Source of the DNA: Pseudorhodobacter sp. E13
GTDB lineage: Bacteria > Pseudomonadota > Alphaproteobacteria > Rhodobacterales > Rhodobacteraceae
Length of the DNA: 52,906 nt
Reading direction: 5' to 3'
NCBI RefSeq assembly: GCF_003991405.1
Contig: NZ_RPEN01000144.1
Coordinates: 1-52,906 of the forward strand
Shown: positions 49,808 to 52,906 of the stretch, one piece after another
How positions within the stretch are numbered: the stretch's first letter is position 1
How the letters are laid out: each line of letters starts with the position of its first letter
Program-made: the position numbers and the translations under genes
The notes under the pieces: model-generated
The model's database searches: none
Seen by the model: the letters and a program-made list of their open reading frames with translations, nothing else
Told to the model about the DNA's origin: nothing

Positions 49808-50527
49808 ATGCCCCTGCCCGCCGCCTTTCACCTTGACCTTGCGCCCGACCGCAATGCCCAGCAACAAGCCTCTGGCGCATTGCGCAACGCCATCCTGACC
49901 GGGCAACTGCCCCCTGGCACACGGCTTTCGGAACAAGAGATCGCCGATAGCATCGGCCTGTCACGCCAACCCGTGCGCGAGGCCTTCTTGCGGCTGGCAG
50001 GCGAAGGCTTGCTGGAAATCCGGCCCCAGCGCGGCACTTTCGTGTCCAAGATCACCGTCGAAGAGGTGCTTGCCGTCCGTTTCGTGCGCGAGGCGGTGGA
50101 GGCTGATCTGATCCGCATCGCCTGCACCCAACCCGACCCGGCGGCCATTGCCCAGTTGCGCGCGCTCTTGGACCTTCAGGCAAAGGCTGCCTCCCCCGCC
50201 GCCTTCATGCCGCTGGATGAGGCGTTCCACCGCCAGATCGCCGAGCTGGCAGGCCGCGCCCGTGCCTGGGACCATTTGCAAAAGCTGAAATCGCAGATGG
50301 ACCGCGTGCGCTTCTTGCAGCTTCAGGAGTTCTCCATCCCCACGCTGATCGCCCAGCACAGCGCCATGGTTGACGCCATCGAGGCGCGCGCGCCCGACCG
50401 GGCCGAAGCCGAAATCCGCAAGCACCTGCGCCTGATTGAGGCCGATCTGGCCCAGATCGAAGCGGAATACCCCGATTATTTCACCCAAAGCCCCAACCAC
50501 GACACGGCCAAAGGCCGCGCGGAATGA
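49808..50527 (+). CDS. GntR family regulator (FCD type)
   Basis: A 239-residue regulator. The winged HTH (about 18-85) has ALRNAILTGQLPPGTRLSEQEIADSIGLSRQPVREAF, named in parts, and the wing GLLEIRPQRGTFVSKI. The FCD ligand domain (about 90-220) has its metal-site residues in FMPLDEAFHRQIAELAG and AQHSAMVDAIEARAP. It is divergent from the Ldh-family gene and overlaps the VOC gene by four bases, so it likely controls both in response to an organic acid. The ligand is unknown. Confidence 0.9.
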   Translation: MPLPAAFHLDLAPDRNAQQQASGALRNAILTGQLPPGTRLSEQEIADSIGLSRQPVREAFLRLAGEGLLEIRPQRGTFVSKITVEEVLAVRFVREAVEADLIRIACTQPDPAAIAQLRALLDLQAKAASPAAFMPLDEAFHRQIAELAGRARAWDHLQKLKSQMDRVRFLQLQEFSIPTLIAQHSAMVDAIEARAPDRAEAEIRKHLRLIEADLAQIEAEYPDYFTQSPNHDTAKGRAE

Positions 50528-50946
50528 TTGGCTATGTGACCTTTGGCGCCGATGACATTGCCGCCGCAGAACGGTTTTACGCCGCTTTTCTGCCCGCACT
50601 CGGCTATGTTCTGACCGTGTCAGACGAGGGGCTAAGCTGCACCCTGCCGCAAGCAGAAGGCACCAGCTTCGCCCCCCCTGATCTTTACATCAAAGCCCCC
50701 TTCAACGGCGGGCCCGCCTCGGTCGGCAATGGCACGATGCTGGCGTTTGAGGTGGCAACTCAGGCGATGGTGCGCAATCTGCACGCCGCCGCCTTGGCCG
50801 CAGGTGGGCAGGACGAAGGCGCGCCGGGGTTTCGCAGCGCCTACAGCCCGCAGTTCTATGTCGGCTATCTGCGCGACCCGCAAGGCAACAAACTCGCGCT
50901 CTATTGCAGCAACCGGGATGAGCCTGCGCGCCCCCCTGCCAGCTAG
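50524..50946 (+). CDS. VOC superfamily protein (glyoxalase-like)
   Basis: A 140-residue protein with one VOC module pair: MIGYVTFGADDIAAAERFYAAFL at the start and FYVGYLRDPQGNKLALYCSN near the end, with the metal-ligand pattern weakened (Tyr/Cys near the last strand). It overlaps the GntR stop by four bases (ATGA). It belongs to the lactoylglutathione-lyase-like group whose substrates are mostly unknown. It differs from the VOC protein at 181. Confidence 0.87.
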   Translation: MIGYVTFGADDIAAAERFYAAFLPALGYVLTVSDEGLSCTLPQAEGTSFAPPDLYIKAPFNGGPASVGNGTMLAFEVATQAMVRNLHAAALAAGGQDEGAPGFRSAYSPQFYVGYLRDPQGNKLALYCSNRDEPARPPAS

Positions 50947-50954
50947 ACCCTTGT

Positions 50955-51548
50955 TCAGGACCGCAATTCCAGCAACCCACGGTCCCCCGCGCCAAAGCGG
51001 CGCAAAACGGCGGGGTATAGCCTGTGTTCCTGCACCAAAACCCGTGCCGCCAGATCGTCTGGCGTGTCGCCCGGCACAACAGGCACCACCGCGCGGCCCA
51101 GCAGCGGGCCTGCATCCAGCACCGCTGTCACCTCATGCACCGAACAGCCGGCCTCTGTATCACCAGCGGCAAGCGCGCGGGCATGGGTGTGCAATCCGGG
51201 GTATTTCGGCAAAAGACTGGGGTGAATGTTCAGCATCCGCCCTTCAAACCGCGCCACGAAATCCGGGGTCAGCACCCGCATGAACCCCGCAAGGCACAGG
51301 ATATCCGGCTTCGCCGCCAAAATCGGGTCCAGCAGCGCCGCCTCAAACGCCGCGCGATCGCGGCCATAGGGGCGGTGATCCACCGCTGCGGTGGCAATTC
51401 CCATTTCAGCGGCGCGCGTCAGCCCGCTTGCTTCCGGGTCGTTAGAGGCCACCAGAACAGGGCGGCAAGGGTGATCCCCCACCATATCCCGGCACAGGGC
51501 CACCATATTGGAACCACCCCCCGAAATCAGGATGGCAACGCGTTTCAC
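50955..51548 (-). CDS. purN: Phosphoribosylglycinamide formyltransferase
   Basis: A 197-residue PurN of normal length. The phosphate loop is [10 protein letters not shown] (residues 7-15). The catalytic region has [29 protein letters not shown] (Asn/His) and DAGPLLG (Asp). It adds a formyl group from 10-formyl-THF in purine synthesis. The start overlaps the purM stop by four bases. It is convergent with the VOC gene, with eight bases between them. Confidence 0.95.
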   Translation of the reverse strand: MKRVAILISGGGSNMVALCRDMVGDHPCRPVLVASNDPEASGLTRAAEMGIATAAVDHRPYGRDRAAFEAALLDPILAAKPDILCLAGFMRVLTPDFVARFEGRMLNIHPSLLPKYPGLHTHARALAAGDTEAGCSVHEVTAVLDAGPLLGRAVVPVVPGDTPDDLAARVLVQEHRLYPAVLRRFGAGDRGLLELRS

Positions 51549-52588
51549 AGCAATTTGCCTTTGTAGATCACGCCTTCCCCCGGCACGACGCGGCCCATGG
51601 TGACAACCGTTTCCCCCGCCGCCCGCAGCGTTTCGGCCAAAGCCTCGGCCCGGTCCGCGCTGACCACCAGCATCATGCCGATGCCGCAGTTAAAGGTTTT
51701 CAGCAGTTCCGGCTGGCTCATCCCTGCGGTTTCGGCCAACCAGCGGAACACCGGCGGCAAATTCCAGGACGACAGGTCAATCTCACAGGCCAAACCTTCG
51801 GGGATCACGCGCGGCGGGTTTTCGGTCAACCCGCCCCCGGTGATATGGGCCAGCGCATGCACGCCGCCGGCGCGCACCGCTTCCAGCGCCTGTTTGACAT
51901 AAAGCCGGGTGGGGGCCAGCAGCGCCGCCCCCAAAGAGCCTTCAGCAAAGGGGCAATCGGCATCCCAGCCAAGGCCGGACAGTTCCACCACCTTGCGCAC
52001 AAAGGAATACCCGTTGGAATGCACCCCGTTAGAGGCCAACCCCAACAGCACGTCCCCTTCCACCACGCCTTCGGGCAAAGCGCAGCCGCGTTCCATCGCG
52101 CCCACGGCAAAACCCGCAAGGTCAAAATCGCCCTTGTGATACATGCCGGGCATTTCCGCCGTCTCACCGCCGATCAGGGCGCAGCCAGAGGCCTCACAAC
52201 CCGCCGCAATGCCGTTGATGATGCGCGTGGCCTGATCCAGCTCCAGCTTGCCAGTTGCGAAATAATCGAGGAAGAACAAAGGCTCCGCCCCTTGGCAGAC
52301 CAGATCATTGACACACATCGCCACCAGATCGACGCCGATTGTATCGACATTGCCGGTATCAATCGCGATGCGCAGCTTGGTGCCCACACCGTCAGTTGCC
52401 GCCACCAGCACAGGGTCGGAATAGCCTGCCGCCTTCAGATCGAACAGCGCGCCAAAGCCACCCAAGCCCGACATGGTGCCGGGCCGATTGGTCCGCTTGG
52501 CTGCGGGTTTGATCCGCTCTACCAGCGCATTGCCCGCATCAATATCCACACCTGCATCGGCATAGGTCAGCCCGTTTTTACCCGTCAT
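51545..52588 (-). CDS. purM: Phosphoribosylformylglycinamidine cyclo-ligase
   Basis: A 347-residue AIR synthetase. Blocks are [60 protein letters not shown] and [17 protein letters not shown]. It closes the imidazole ring in purine synthesis using ATP. The start at 52588 gives the canonical N terminus; the frame extends upstream but without homology. It is coupled to purN. Confidence 0.96.
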   Translation of the reverse strand: MTGKNGLTYADAGVDIDAGNALVERIKPAAKRTNRPGTMSGLGGFGALFDLKAAGYSDPVLVAATDGVGTKLRIAIDTGNVDTIGVDLVAMCVNDLVCQGAEPLFFLDYFATGKLELDQATRIINGIAAGCEASGCALIGGETAEMPGMYHKGDFDLAGFAVGAMERGCALPEGVVEGDVLLGLASNGVHSNGYSFVRKVVELSGLGWDADCPFAEGSLGAALLAPTRLYVKQALEAVRAGGVHALAHITGGGLTENPPRVIPEGLACEIDLSSWNLPPVFRWLAETAGMSQPELLKTFNCGIGMMLVVSADRAEALAETLRAAGETVVTMGRVVPGEGVIYKGKLL

Positions 52589-52690
52589 ATCCGCCCCCGG
52601 CGTTGTCTGGGGCCAAGCTGCCCCAAGGATTCCCGCCCCAGATAAACGATTGCAGCGCGCGGCACAACAAAGCGAAAGGACCAGAAAAGC

Positions 52691-52715
52691 AAAAGGGCCA
52701 GCCCAAGGCTGACCC
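52691..52715 (-). terminator. Terminator of the gene at the right edge
   Basis: On the minus strand GGGTCAGCC-TTG-GGCTGGCCC (52695-52715, one T-G pair) is followed by TTTTGCTTTT. A second GC-rich hairpin (52736-52761, 10-bp stem GGGGTGGCCC/GGGCCACCCC) lies between it and the stop at 52772. Confidence 0.8.
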
Positions 52716-52771
52716 ATTTTCTTCGCCGGGATTGCGGGGTGGCCCCAGGCAGGGCCACCCCGAAGCGGCCC

Positions 52772-52906
52772 TTATTGGGCGATGATCTTCTGCAGGGTCG
52801 CAGGCAGGTCGACGCCTGCATTGTCTTGCCCACCGGCCAAAGCGCCTTCGATCTGCGCGGCTTGGCTGACGGTCAGGTTGTCGAACGATGCGCCGGGCAG
52901 GATGCG
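52772..52906 (-). CDS. Partial CDS, C-terminal 44 residues
   Basis: The 3' end of a minus-strand gene that continues past the right edge. The frame is open from 52906 to the TAA at 52772. The end reads RILPGASFDNLTVSQAAQ and then IEGALAGGQDNAGVDLPATL, with KIIAQ at the end. Codon use is typical. The product is not recognised. It is followed by two hairpins, so it ends a transcription unit before purM. Confidence 0.7.
   Translation of the reverse strand, partial: RILPGASFDNLTVSQAAQIEGALAGGQDNAGVDLPATLQKIIAQ

Overview
The window is about 53 kb of a GC-rich alphaproteobacterial chromosome, most likely family Rhodobacteraceae (Rhodobacter/Roseobacter relatives). The evidence is a class I polyhydroxyalkanoate (PHA) locus with PhaR and a phasin, a trgA-trgB-cysK tellurite-resistance block as described in Rhodobacter sphaeroides, a photolyase-cyclopropane synthase pair behind a sigma-E-like promoter, the hom/glpX/recJ neighbourhood, and many 4-bp ATGA gene overlaps. 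I see no phage, transposase, plasmid or CRISPR gene. It reads as ordinary chromosome with several compact specialised operons.

Layout. 0-5.2 kb: a hairpin repeat array, a VOC protein, a GST-like protein, a DUF3775 protein, and a three-gene operon resembling the gamma-glutamyl-polyamine catabolic pathway (amidotransferase, glutamine-synthetase-like ligase, FAD oxidase). 5.2-9.8 kb: phaR, phaP, phaC on the minus strand and divergent phaZ, with CTGC-N3-GCAG boxes typical of PhaR operators. 9.8-12.3 kb: three alpha/beta hydrolases, one lacking its serine nucleophile. 12.5-14.4 kb: thrS. 14.6-17.2 kb: a complete bufferin-type RiPP operon (DUF2282 precursor, MNIO/DUF692 enzyme, DUF2063 partner, DoxX membrane protein). 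17.3-19.5 kb: cold-shock protein, ArsC/Spx-like protein, DUF2177 membrane protein, TetR regulator, small lipoprotein. 19.6-24.5 kb: hom, ceramidase-family protein, glpX, recJ. 24.6-25.3 kb: tRNA-Glu(UUC) and tRNA-Ser(GGA), converging on a 550-bp gap without a convincing gene. 25.4-34.1 kb: one long minus-strand run phr-cfa-trgA-trgB-cysK-mscS-alaX. 34.2-37.8 kb: class V aminotransferase, orphan polyamine-type binding protein, dienelactone hydrolase. 37.8-44.1 kb: a family-5 ABC importer operon. 44.4-48.3 kb: sulfatase/phosphonate monoester hydrolase, universal stress protein, SulP transporter. 48.6-50.9 kb: Ldh-family dehydrogenase divergent from a GntR regulator and a VOC protein. 50.9-52.9 kb: purM-purN and the 3' end of another gene.

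Two systems stand out. The bufferin operon encodes a secreted, cysteine-rich precursor (four Cys) and its predicted iron-dependent modifying enzyme complex, an only recently described class of copper-binding peptides; its upstream tandem repeats and the hairpin between precursor and enzyme genes look regulatory. The phr-cfa-trg run begins behind a TGATCC-N18-TAACA sequence, close to the R. sphaeroides sigma-E (singlet oxygen) consensus, suggesting that DNA repair, lipid modification, thiol synthesis and tellurite resistance are expressed together.

Three intergenic loci share a leader sequence followed by GC-rich hairpins, each directly at the 3' end of a minus-strand gene. A second 21-nt element has a related core. 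Together they look like a family of mobile or amplified terminator elements. All functional calls rest on reading the sequence and on family knowledge; no database search was possible.
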